Below, piece after piece: positions 11,761-22,399 of a stretch of DNA of 64,000 nt. The notes under the pieces were generated by a model that saw only the letters and a program-made list of their open reading frames with translations, searched no databases and was not told the DNA's origin. Source of the DNA: Gnetum montanum (lineage: Eukaryota; Streptophyta; Gnetopsida; Gnetales; Gnetaceae); the NCBI GenBank assembly GCA_015680685.1, contig MNCI01005518.1:59899-123898 (forward strand), in the 5' to 3' direction. Both the position numbers and the translations under genes were made by a program. Position 1 is the stretch's first letter. Each line of letters opens with the position of its first letter.

Positions 11761-12400
11761 AACTTTAGGTAACCATTTTATTTTATTTTATCCAACTAAA
11801 AAATAAAATAAAAATAATCCATTTATCTTGATAATTATGTCCAAACCCTCAAGAAAGTAGCCAAAGACTGGTATAAGAGTCTTCTCCAATGAAAATTGAT
11901 GAAGAAGTAGAGGAGGGAACTGTTAGAGACAATTAAGACTACTAAGCATTCTTTTTACAATTTATTTTTGTGTAATTGGTATATAACACATAGAATTATT
12001 TTTAAAACATCAAGTGTGTTTAACATTGGAATAAGATGTCACTTCAAAAGTTATGATGTATGTCAGTTGTAAGAATGTCTATGGAAATAAAGAACATTTT
12101 CATGATATTTTTAGGTATCCATCTTTGTATGATTGATAGCTAGAATTAATATGATGCATCAAAACCAGTAGTCACTTGTTAATTTAACATTGCCTACCAA
12201 TAATAAAAGATTGAGATAAGGTTAAAGTAAATGTGTGATATCCATCATGTTGACTAACCATCATTGCCTGATGATAGAAAACAATAGAAAAATAGTAGAA
12301 AGTAATCCTAACAAGTATTAGTAGATGTTCAACACTTAGTGGAAAACAAGATTTATAAAGAGATTAAGTATCTAAGGTTATTATATTCATGATGAATTTC
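11761..12400. other. AT-rich non-coding stretch
   Basis: No readable coding sequence on either strand; contains runs of TTTTA/AAAATAAAATAAAA (11780-11815). It separates the plus-strand ORF from the minus-strand G1 protease. Confidence 0.4.
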
Positions 12401-13013
12401 TGAGTAGTCTAGTAAGAAGGATATGGGAAATTCTTTTTCTTAGGCAAGCATATATCTAGTTCTCCAAAGTCTAAGTCAGCAGACTTGACATTAGAAATAA
12501 ACTCATTGTCCAAGTCTATTATATCTATAGTGATACTAGAATTTTTTGGAGAAAGGAGGATTGCAGGCTTTCCTACAAGTTTAAGTTTAATATCAGCTAG
12601 TTTGCCACTAAGTTGATAAGATTGGACTCTTGAGATAAGCGAGAAATGCTAGGATCTATTTGTTTGCTGGTATGATTATCTCACAGTTATGAAAGGGATA
12701 TGTATCTCATGATATATGGGAGAAGATACATCTTGATTTTGAGCTAGTTAAGGACGTCCTAGTATACCATTAACAACAAGACACTCATGTATGACCATAA
12801 AGATAGCCTTAGATTATATAAAATCATCTACCATAAAAGGTAGTCTAATGGAACCTATAACCTCTAATTGTTTATTATTAAAAAAACAAGGTTAGTACAT
12901 GTTTCATTGAAAGCTACATAATCATGAAGACTAAGATGCTTGATAATAGTCCATGTGATCACATTTGATTTAGCATTATCATGAATATGTATTAGTAGAA
13001 CTAAGGATTCAGG
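12400..13013 (-). pseudogene. Ty3/gypsy aspartic protease, C-terminal part (G1)
   Basis: Minus-strand, one main frame: HIHDNAKSNVITWTIIKHL (the DN of the active-site region), then EVIGSIRLPF, then NGILGRP (the conserved flap-end motif), HEIHIPF, and a polar tail. This is the retropepsin-like protease that processes the polyprotein. The frame runs to the left end of copia C1 at 13013 and resumes at 36780 in the same phase once a 5-bp duplication is discounted, so it proves that C1 inserted into it. The typical D-T/S-G is replaced by D-N-A in the visible copy. Several stops. Confidence 0.7.
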
Positions 13014-14018
13014 TGTTAACCTTTTGGTATGTTAAGATCTTGAAAAATGAAGAATGTGGAAATGTGGTTGTAATCTTGCAAGGCTAAGAAAGAACAAGTT
13101 GACAAGATGATTGAGAAAGTGCTTCAAAATAAGAGCTAAGACAACAAAACAAGAGATTAGTTGAAATGAGAGCTAAACTAGGATGATGAAATGAGAGCTG
13201 GGATAAAAAAATAAAAGCTAGGATGCAAACAGTGTATACAAGACAAATAAAGATGTTTCAAGGTCTACCAAGATGTGAAAATGTTAGAGAAATGGTCTAG
13301 AGTTCAAAGTTCAGTTGCAGGCCAGACATCTTAGATTGACAAGTGATGTCCCAATTTTTGTTGGAACATCCCAAGGAAGATGTTCCTATTTTTTATGGGA
13401 TGTCCCACAAGAATAGAAGCTCTTTTTAGATAGATATTCCAACCTTGAATGGGATGTCCTACTTAGCCATTTCCTATCCATTGCAAAAATTTTGAGGTTT
13501 TTTTAGAAACCAAAATGCTATATAACAAAGTGAAATTCTTTTAAAAGAATAACACTATTCATCTTGGAATATCTATCATTGCCTCCATCAAGTGGATTAG
13601 CTTTATTCTTCATTGTGTTCATCATTTGTGAATTATTGTATGTATTGAGAGCTTTATTGCAAGGAATTTGTAAAGTGAGTTACACTCTCTCTTTGATTCC
13701 TTTTCTATTCTTGTAAGCATTGGGAGGTTGATGTGCTTCTTGTGGGAAGGCATCTTCATTAAGCTTGTCAAGACCTTACAAGGTTGAGTGTGTTTACGAT
13801 GATGAAACACTCTAGTGTAGAGCTTAAGTATTATAAAGGTTATGGTGTCCTTTAAACAACTTTTTGAAGGAACAAAGTCCAGAGATGTGCTAGGGTTCTA
13901 TCCTTCAAGTGTGGACATATCCAAGTTGGGAAACCATGTAAATTTTGTGTGGTTTTGGATATTTGGATTGTGCAAATTGGGAAACTTATTCAGTCCCCTT
14001 TTAAAATCTTGGTTAATG
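13014..14018 (+). repeat. 5' LTR of copia C1
   Basis: Starts TGTTAACC and ends GGTTAATG just before the primer site. It aligns with 35798-36779 throughout (for example the segments CTTTTGGTATGT near the start and AAGTGCTTCAAAATAAGAGC near 13120 and 35900). All three changes from the perfect ends of the partner are transitions. Confidence 0.85.
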
Positions 14019-14020
14019 AG

Positions 14021-14033
14021 TGGTATTAGAGCC
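14021..14033 (+). other. Primer binding site, tRNA-iMet type (C1)
   Basis: TGGTATTAGAGCC differs by one C-to-T change from the usual plant copia iMet primer site TGGTATCAGAGCC and lies 2 bp after the LTR. Confidence 0.85.
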
Positions 14034-14076
14034 TAGTACTTTTAATTTTGAAGATTTAACTTCTCAAGAGTAAACA

Positions 14077-15200
14077 ATGGAAGGGGCAGCTAACACTAAG
14101 CCATTAATAACAAATGGATTCAACTTCTCAAGTTGCAGAGCTAGACTAATAAGTTTCATTGAATGCATCTTAAAGAGTTGCATACAATTCATCTGCCACA
14201 AAGGTAAGACAAGAGGTAAGAAATGTACATTTTCTAATCATAGCAATTCATGTACACAATTTTTGATATGCGATGGAAGAGGCATATGGCCTCCAAAAAG
14301 GCTTTTATATACAAGATGCACAAAGATAATTCTAGTAAAGAAATTAGAACTAGTAACATTAATACTAAGAGGGATATTAAAGGAAGAATAAGTTATGAAT
14401 CAAAATATTCTCACTATTTATGTCTTGTCTTGGAAAATTAAGAATCTATCAATGATAAAAAATCTCATAGTGAAGTTGAAGAAGATGAGATAACCTTGGA
14501 AGAAAGGTATGAGTTGCTTTGTAATGAAGTTATTTCCTTTCAAAATTTATGCTTTAAAATGAAAGAAATTTTGTATGTTAAGAGAATAAAAATTTCAACT
14601 CTTAATTCTATTATTTATAGCTTAACAAATAAAGATCATACCTAATAGCTAAGGTTCAAAGTTAACAAGTATTGTTGAGTAGATAAATAAGAAATTATAA
14701 GATGAAAAGATCAAATTTGAAAGACATATTGAAGAGAGAGGTTAAGACCAAAGACATCAACACATTAAAGCATCATCCTTAGGATTTGAAAATTTAAAGA
14801 AATATTCTCCTATGTTTGAGAATGTAACTAAATTTAAAAATATAAGTTGCTTCTATCATGGGAAAATTGGATATGTTTAGGCTTATTATTATTTATGGTT
14901 AAAAGACTACACTTTGTCTTTTTCAAAATAGCTTAGAAAAGGCACCTTGTAGGGAAAGAAAGTTTGAAGGAAAAAAGAGAAGAGCTATGAACAAGGAATG
15001 ATCACACAAGTTTCACTCTTTGATGTTAAAACAAGAACATGGTACATCAACAACAATTATTTAAGAAATATGATAGGAGACAAGTGTTAATTCATGCACA
15101 TTTTAGAACAGAACTATGGAATTGTTACCTATGGAGATGACATGGAAGCTCCAATCAAAGGTATTGGTATCATTGGAGATCAAGGTAAGGGTGAACCTAC
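14077..15200 (+). pseudogene. Copia gag and protease (C1)
   Basis: Gag begins at ATG 14077 (MEGAANTKPLITNGFNFSS), 43 bp after the primer site, as in SIRE/Tork elements where a short N-terminus is followed by NG-N-[FY]. The frame breaks several times. A remnant of the nucleocapsid knuckle is visible near 14850 (CFYHGKIGY; the second cysteine is not in place). Protease follows at about 15000-15190: TWYINNNYL then GDKC, FMHI, TYGDDMEAP, GIGIIGDQG. The catalytic D-S-G of the family sits where NNN is read here, so the protease would be inactive. A stretch from 14460 to 14760 is acidic and Lys-rich, typical of late gag. Confidence 0.7.
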
Positions 15201-15229
15201 TATTAATTAAGCCTTTTTTTATTGAAGGA

Positions 15230-16290
15230 CTAAAACATAATCTTCTTAGTATTTGTCAACTTTGAAATTCAAATTTTGATGTTACCTTTTTCTAAGATAT
15301 GTGTAAAGTAAGAGATTTACTATCTAGAAATGTTATTATCAAAGGGAACCAAAAGGCAAATGTTTATACTACTATTTTTGGAGATAATCCTAACCTTAAA
15401 CCTAAGTGCTTGATCAATTGTATAGATGATGTTCATATGTGGCATAGGAAACTAGGTCACATAAATAAAGACATTCTTTAAACCCTTATTTCAAAAGAGA
15501 TTGTTCGTGGGTTGCCTAAACTCAAGGATTTCTCCTTGAATACCTACAAAGCTTGTCAAAAAGGTAAGAAAAAATGGGTAATGTTTGGTAAGAAAAATTG
15601 CATCTCTACCTCTCGTCCTTTAGATTTACTTCACATGGATCTAGTTGGTTCTTCTCAAACTCTTAGTTTGGGAAAGAAAAGGTATTTTTTAACTATTGTG
15701 GATGAATTCTCACAATTTACTTGGGTTGCTATCTTATATTACAAGGATGAAATGTTTGATCATTTTATGAGAATTTGTAATTAGATACAAAATCAAAAAG
15801 GTTATGGTATTAAGGTCATTAGAAGTGACAATGGAGAAGAATTCAAGAATGCTAAATTTGAACAATACTATTAGATGAATGGTATTATACATCAATTTTC
15901 TATTCCTAGGACTCCTCAATAGAATGGTATTGTGGAAAGAAAAAATAGAGTCTTGAATGAAATGAGGAGAACTATTTTGAATGACAAAAATCTTCCTTGT
16001 TACTTTTGGGCTGAAGCAATCAACATTACTTGCTATGTCTCTAATAGAGTTTCAGTAAGAAGATTTACTACTAAAAATTATTTATGGATTATGAAATGGT
16101 AGAAAGCCATATATTGGTTATTTTCATGAATTTTTCTCTAAATGCTATATTCTTATTGACAAAGATTCTTTGAGAAAATTTGATCCCAAAAATAATGAGA
16201 AAATTTTTCTAGGATATTCAACCATTAGTATTGCTTACAGAGTTTTTAACAAAAGAAATAATATTGTGGAAGAAACAATAAAGGTTTAAA
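15230..16290 (+). pseudogene. Copia GAG-pre-integrase and integrase (C1)
   Basis: Single frame with scattered stops. N-terminal zinc region: MWHRKLGHI gives both histidines; the first of the two cysteines is replaced (TYKACQKG). The catalytic core keeps all three acidic residues: Asp in HMDLVG (15638-15640), Asp in RSDNGEEF (15827-15829) and Glu in GIVERKNR (15935-15937). Most stops are TAG where CAG is expected (for example 15919-15921). The frame continues through FWAEAINITCYVSNRV (about 16005-16050) and fades by 16290. The RT domain that should follow is not present: at about 16320 the sequence changes to the nested gypsy G2. Confidence 0.85.
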
Positions 16291-16319
16291 TAGATGATAG
16301 TGATGATCTTACTTCAGCG

Positions 16320-17990
16320 TAGCCCACAAGGGACAGTGTAGTTGAGATGGTGTGAACGTAGTCACAAAAGTTTGTTTACTATTTATAGTAAACAGATGGG
16401 TTTTGGTGGCTACAGAGTATTCCAAACTTACTATAAATGGCAACTGTGCTAAGAATTGTAGCCATTGTAACCTAAAAATTGACATCAATCTATCAATAAA
16501 CATGATAGTGATGTGTAGCGCAAAAATAAGCAATTCTAATCCTATAAAATCCTATGTAAACAACCTATTGGGCTTCCAAACTTTGAGCATTTTCCATAGC
16601 CTAAAAGCATTTTTGCAACCAAGAGCCTTCTGAACTTGCAACCCCTTTGGTAGCAAAAACTGGTAGCTACACTAAGCATAGTGACTCCCATTTAATACCC
16701 TTGCACCAAAGGTGGAATACTGATCAGTGACTACAATTGTTGATATTGGTGGAAACTAGTGTGAAGTTGTTGGGAATTGGAGTTAGGAAGAATATAGATT
16801 GTGGAGTTGACATGAAAGATAGCCTGCAAGCTTCAATGGACTTCAAACTTCCTCAAGCAATTTCTTGTGCACTTAGCACAAAATCTGTACTTTTTGAACT
16901 TGCAACTTTATTTTTCATTACAAGAAAGTAGTAGATTATTGTTATGTAGATCTGATTTGATGTTTCCATTTCTATGTCTTTTTCCATTTTGGATTTGCAA
17001 TTCCATTTTCATTTACATTTTTATTTCCATTTACGTTTACATCTTCATTTTTGTTTACGTTTTCATTTACATGGTCATTTTACACTTTTGTAACTCCCTG
17101 GGTGGTTGGCTAGACCATCTAGGATGCCTAGAATCTTACTTTTGGAGGCCCTTGGGATTTGGGGCTAAAACTATTTTTGTGCTTGGGATATTTTAGTTTT
17201 TGTTTTAGCAACTAAATTTTCTAGGTCCAGTAGTTTTTTGGTGTTAGAAAGAGGGCCTCCACCCAAATTCTTGGCCATAAAAACCTTTTTCCATGTATTT
17301 TGCAACACAAAGTATACTACATTTCCAACTTTAAGACCCAATTTTGTTATCCCATTAACATATTCCATTGCTACCCAAACCCTTTTCCATACTTCAATGT
17401 AGTTGTGGTGCTCAAGTTAGGTTTGTGCTATAATTTCATAATAGTTGCTAGTTTCTTGGGAACCAGCTTAGTCTAATCCAAAAACCATTTTTCATTTTTT
17501 CTAGAAGCCTTATTTCTCTTCAAAATCCCTTTTTCATTTTAAAATCCAATTTCCATTTGAAAACCCAGTTACATCTATCTATTATGAAAATCTGTGAAAA
17601 AAAGTAGGTGTAGACCACTTTTTCCACTCTCATCACTTACATTGGTTGGTAAATTCCAACACTTCACTTTGCTAATTGCCAATGTAGACACCACTAGAAG
17701 AACAAGTGTAGTTAGGACTTGCCATCATAAACCCTACCTATTATGTAGTATTTCATAGTAGTAGTTTTCCAACCGCCTTTCCCTTTTGGACCAACCATCC
17801 TAGTGGAAAATCACATTTATTACATTTTTACTAAATATAGTAAAAAAAGCTAAAACTACATTTTCAACATGTCATTTAGCTAGTTAACTGTATTACCCAT
17901 TAACTTCATTGAGATAGTTGCTAACTAACAGTCCATGAGGATCTATGATCCCAAAGGGCTTGTCATAGTAGAATGTAAGTAATCCTTAAG
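16320..17990 (+). other. G2 left LTR/leader region, non-coding
   Basis: No gene can be read. Contains pyrimidine-rich repeats at 16967-17080 and a T/C-rich region to 17600. Probably LTR plus leader of G2 by position; no terminal motifs could be confirmed. Confidence 0.35.
16967..17080 (+). repeat. Imperfect CATTT/CATTTAC pyrimidine-rich simple repeat
   Basis: About a dozen variants of TTTCCATTT and TTTACATTT in tandem. It gives a spurious hydrophobic plus-strand ORF. Confidence 0.6.
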
Positions 17991-18009
17991 GATTATGGGG
18001 CGAAGTCAT

Positions 18010-20500
18010 GATTTCTTAGTCATAAATGAAGATCACTATAACTTCATTTGTTTTAGGATTCAAGCTAGCATGATGATTCCAAGAATGGAAGTAGATGCCA
18101 AAAGGGAGTATGAACTCATACACTGAGATGGCAAGGAGTACATTCCTTCCCTGTATGACAAGATACCTCTTATCAAAACCTATGCTTGTATCCTATCTCA
18201 ACTAATTAAGATAGATGAAGAGGATGGAAAAGTTAGCTTAGATGAACAACATGAGGAAGAGGATGAGTTCGGGGCTGAGTTTGAACAAGAGAATGTCCTA
18301 GGTGAACTTTTCCAACAAGGAACTCTTAAAGCCACCTTACCCAACTCAACCCCTCTTGCCCCTTCCATGGGATATGCCCCTCAACCTTCATCTCCTTCTT
18401 ATTTGACCATGTTCAAGTACATGCTTGTGATAGTAATGTACTGAAAAAAATAGTGCCTCAGACAACAACATTTCACTTCTCCATGTAATTCATCACACAA
18501 CCTCGATCTATGTGACCATCATTAGTCGTTGTTACCACTACCAACCCCTTAACTACCCATGTGGGATCCACCATGGAACCCTAAGTAATTCATTGGTCAC
18601 ACACCCCTTTTATTCCATTTGTGCCCAAAATACTAGCACAAACATATTTTTCTTTGTTCAGTCCACTGGCCATTATGATGACACAACCTCTCCCCTTGGT
18701 ACCATAGTTAATAGTGAGGTTGCAAGCCTTCCAATAGATGCCACAACCTTTTGTGTAGATTTCACAACCAACTAGGGCACCCTAGGGCTTGGCTCAAGCC
18801 TTTTAGATGATCCAGGATCTAACTGAAGAGTTAAAGAGGCTCAAAGCCTCTACATCCTAGACCATTAAGATTATGGACTTCTATCAAGATGATCCCATCA
18901 ATCCCATGATCCCATCCCTAACTCTTCCCCTTGATGTTCCCTTATTGAAATTTACAAAGTACAATGAAGAAGGTGATACAAACTCCCATCTCATAACCTT
19001 CTACTTGAAGTGCTTGTTATTGCAAGTTTGGCCTCGCACAATTATGAGGATCTTTCCTATGTCTCTTATGGGGAAGGTCCTTAAGTAGTATCATGCCTTG
19101 TTGAGAGGACCCATATCCTCTTTAGAATACCAAATTTTTCAATTTGTTAACTACTTCAATTACAACTTGAAGCTTGATACCATCTTTGACTAGTTGATGA
19201 TGGTTAAGTAAGGAACTCTTGAATTGGTGCAAAACTTCATCCAATGATGGAACGGTTTGCTCAACAAGATATCTAAACCTATAGTTGAAACTCATATTTT
19301 AGATATATTCAAGGGGATGATTAATGATTTCATCAAGTCAAAGTTGTACTACCTAGATTTGTGGTCACTAAGTTAGACCTTCTCCCAAACCAAAAACATA
19401 GAGGATGCTATAGAGGCTAGCCATGACCCTGCCTATGTGGCATATAAAAACCAAAACATATGAAAGGAAAAGAAAAGGAGAAGCTAAAACAACATGGTGG
19501 TGTTAATTGTAGCCAAAGAGAATAAGGCAACCACCTAGGAGCTAAGAATAAACCAACCTAGGACCCTTGCTAATAATAATAATGGCCAACCATCAACATT
19601 TGGGACCTTTGCATTGACTGCTTTGAGATCCAACTTTAAGCAAAAGGACTAGAACAAATACACTAGGTTACCCTTCAAGGCATCAAATTTGCTAGACTAA
19701 CTATTGAAGAGTGGGTGGATACAATATAAGCAGATGATCGAAAATTCCCATAAGAGGCATGAGAGGCTATTTAACATAGCCAAAGACCCCACTTGAGTAA
19801 TAAAATGTTATCCTTTAGTGCCTAAATATTTTAAACTTGATCACATTTTCTACTATCATTAGTTGCTAGGTTATTATACTAATTTTTGCCTCACATTAAA
19901 AGATGACCTGCAAAATATGATAGATAGGGGTGAGCTAGTTCTTGACTCTTCTAACCTAGTTAGGACTTAAAACCAATTTATGCATATGTAAAAAGACCCA
20001 TTGAATAATAGTAATAGCCCATATACCATAGTGGTGTTCAATGTTAACCACGACCCGAAGCCTATGAGGGAATTGTTCGTGATTTGGGTACCTCCTCACA
20101 ACAAAAGGGGTCCTTTAGCTTCCACTAGCTCAAGGCATTCCTTTGTTGTAAGGGTGCCATCACCAATGCCCCCCAATGATCCTTTTGTTATTAGGGTACC
20201 TCCCCCTCTTTCTACAACAAAGTCCACCCACATAGCCAAACAGTGATTCCCCATGGTGGTTAACATGATAGCTTCTTCTTCACTACCAAACAAAGAAAAC
20301 AAGAAAGCATTAATGAAACAATGGAAGAAGAATGTGCAAAAGCCTAAGAACTAGAACACTAAGTAAGGTAAGGAATGGAAGGAAGTGGATCCACCAAAGC
20401 CCACTCCCATCACAAGTATTTCCATGATCTCATCTACTAAGTCTGCTTCAACTAGTGAATCATGGGAGAATCCTAAGTCCTAGGAGAAAGGAAAAGAGGC
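18010..20500 (+). pseudogene. Ty3/gypsy gag (G2)
   Basis: The Retrotrans_gag domain is clear in one frame from about 18780: a short helix EELKRLKAS, then LKFTKYNEEGDTNSHLITFY, QVWPRTIMRIFPMSLMGKVL, followed after a TAG by YHALLRGPISSLE, FVNYFNYNLKL and later HDPAYVAYKNQN. Gag forms the particle that packages element RNA. Upstream (18010-18450) an acidic stretch (GKVSLDEQHEEED-like) and a Pro/Ser-rich segment form the N-terminal part. Downstream (19500-20500) a Lys/Asn/Pro-rich tail leads to the protease. Stops are frequent, many at expected Trp or Gln codons. Confidence 0.75.
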
Positions 20501-20659
20501 AAGGCAACAATAACCTAAACATGAAATTTTTATTTTGGGGTGCATTAAGGAAATTTAGAACAATGGGAATGAAAATCCTACAACCAACAACAAGGACTTT
20601 CTAAATGTGATAGAACATGCCAACTAGTCATTGAGATAGAAGAATACAACCTTAAGCCT

Positions 20660-21210
20660 CTATGACCTAGTCATGAATTCTGCTACACATCGTGAAGCAC
20701 TAGTTAAGTCCATCTCTGTTAGTGAGAACATCCCCACTAATGAAGAATCCATCCATGTGGTGATGGTACCTTCTTCACCTAGGGAAGAGATATCAACATC
20801 ATTAGTGTTTTGTGATAGAGAGATCAAAACAACCTCCCAAAATAATGAGTTATCCAGGGCATCCCTATTTTTTAATGATAAGGGTTGGACAATATAAAGT
20901 CCATACGATGCATGTTGATGATGGGAAAAAAAAATTAATACCTTATACCATCGTTGAGCATTTGGACTTGATAGAGCAAATGAAACACATGACAACTTCA
21001 ACCTTAAATCCTTCAATGGATCGAGGGTTGTTGCCGAAGGCTTTATCTCTCTAGATTTTGTGGGAAGGGAATAATTTCGCACAACAAAAAACATCTTGTA
21101 GAACTTAACCTTATCCTAGAAAGGCCTTGGCTAGCTCAATTATGAGTTGTGCCTTTACCTATCCATCAAGAAATTCACGTGCCTTATGAGGGAGTTAAAA
21201 TAATCATTCA
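20660..21210 (+). pseudogene. Ty3/gypsy aspartic protease (G2)
   Basis: Readable parts: VMNSATHREALVKSIS at the N-terminal side, SRASLFFND, then after a frame change YKVHTMHVDDGKKKLIPYTIVEHL, in which DDG occupies the active-site place, then GLLPKALSL and, in another frame, LDFVGRE near 21050. Order and spacing match plant gypsy retropepsins. The C-terminal ILGRPWLA-like part is present in shifted frame as ERPWLAQL near 21117-21140. Inactive. It is followed by Lys-rich sequence to 21475 and then non-coding DNA. Confidence 0.6.
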
Positions 21211-21499
21211 TGATGATAATGAGGCCCCCCTAGCAATTAACAACATTGATGTAGAATAGGGATCTGAAGTGGAGTTTCAGGAAGAAACTCCTACCATTAG
21301 CCACAAAATCAAAGAGCTCAAGGTGGTGAAAGAGGCCAAGAAAAATAATGATGAATCCATTGATGCAACATGGGGAGAGCTCCCCTTTGGCATCATTAGG
21401 GAATACAAGCTTGTGAAACATAGATTATATACATTTCCTAATCTCTTAAAGATTATGAAACATATGCACAAGTGATGTATGGCCCTAGTTGTCCTAGCC

Positions 21500-21726
21500 C
21501 ATGCACCTATGACCATGTAACTAGATGTATTTATATATTTTTATCTTAAGTTTACATTTTACCTTTGCTTTATGTTAAAGTTAGATTGACATTTAGCTTA
21601 GAGTTTACTTTGATTTTCCATTTTTACTTTTAAAGCCTTTTTGTTTCTTTTTATTAAAAAGTAAAATGTATAAAAAATTTAAAACTTGAAAAAATCCATA
21701 AAATTTTTACGTTTTCCTTTATCACA
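21500..21726 (+). other. Non-coding, T-rich G2 spacer between protease and RT
   Basis: Low-complexity T/A-rich DNA after the last readable protease frame. Nothing else seen. Confidence 0.4.
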
Positions 21727-21905
21727 TAGCCCACCAAGGCCTTAAGCTATCAAAAATATGAGGGCCCACCATGGCCTAAAATTGGCAAGTCCTATCATCC
21801 ACCGTGGCCTAAAACTGGCAACTACGATATGGCTCACCATGGCCTTAAACTAGCAACTACCATATGACCCACCATGGCCTTAAACTAGCAAATACCACTA
21901 TAACT
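21727..21905 (+). repeat. Tandem repeat of CCCACCATGGCCTTAAACT unit, left part
   Basis: Five diverged units, 35-50 bp apart, of CC(A/C)CCATGGCCT(T)AAACTAGCAA. Related units (GGCCCACTAAGGCCTAACACTAG, TTGCCAAGGCCTTAAACTA, CTGGTAAGGCCTTAAAATGG) recur at 30364-30715 on the far side of insert X, so one repeat tract appears to have been split by the insertion. Confidence 0.6.
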
Positions 21906-22399
21906 TATTTATGATTTAGCCTATAGTCTTTTTACCTAGTTGTTTCAACCTTTTATTACATTGTAACCAAGATTGCTAGTCTTAAACCATTATTATAATG
22001 TAAAAGCATAAAACTGTAACATAAATAAGATCATAACGCTAGAACAATATAACCAAAACTAAAAATTGAACTTAAAATGAAAATGTTTACAACAAAATAA
22101 CCATGGCCACGTGTTGTGGTGAAAGTGTTTAAAGAATAAACATTAAATAATGAAGTAATTTACAACTAAATAGTTAGCTAACATTAGACATAACAACATC
22201 AACATCAACAAGAGAATAATTGAAAATAGATAGTGGATGATGCTAGGAGGCATTTTGAGGAGGAGATGGAGGATCATTCCTAACTTCACTACTGGGGCCA
22301 CTAGTATTGCTTGATGCCTATACCATGATAACACTAGATCAATCAGTAATCAACAAACAACTTAGACAAAAGAATAAACCATAGTAAAACTAAAATAAA

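Noticed and set aside
16867-17196. Plus-strand ORF with many Phe/Ile/Tyr
   Set aside because: Produced by the CATTT simple repeat; no other support.
20001-20302. Overlapping Pro-rich ORFs on both strands
   Set aside because: Low-complexity gag tail; neither ORF stands out beyond the gag reading.
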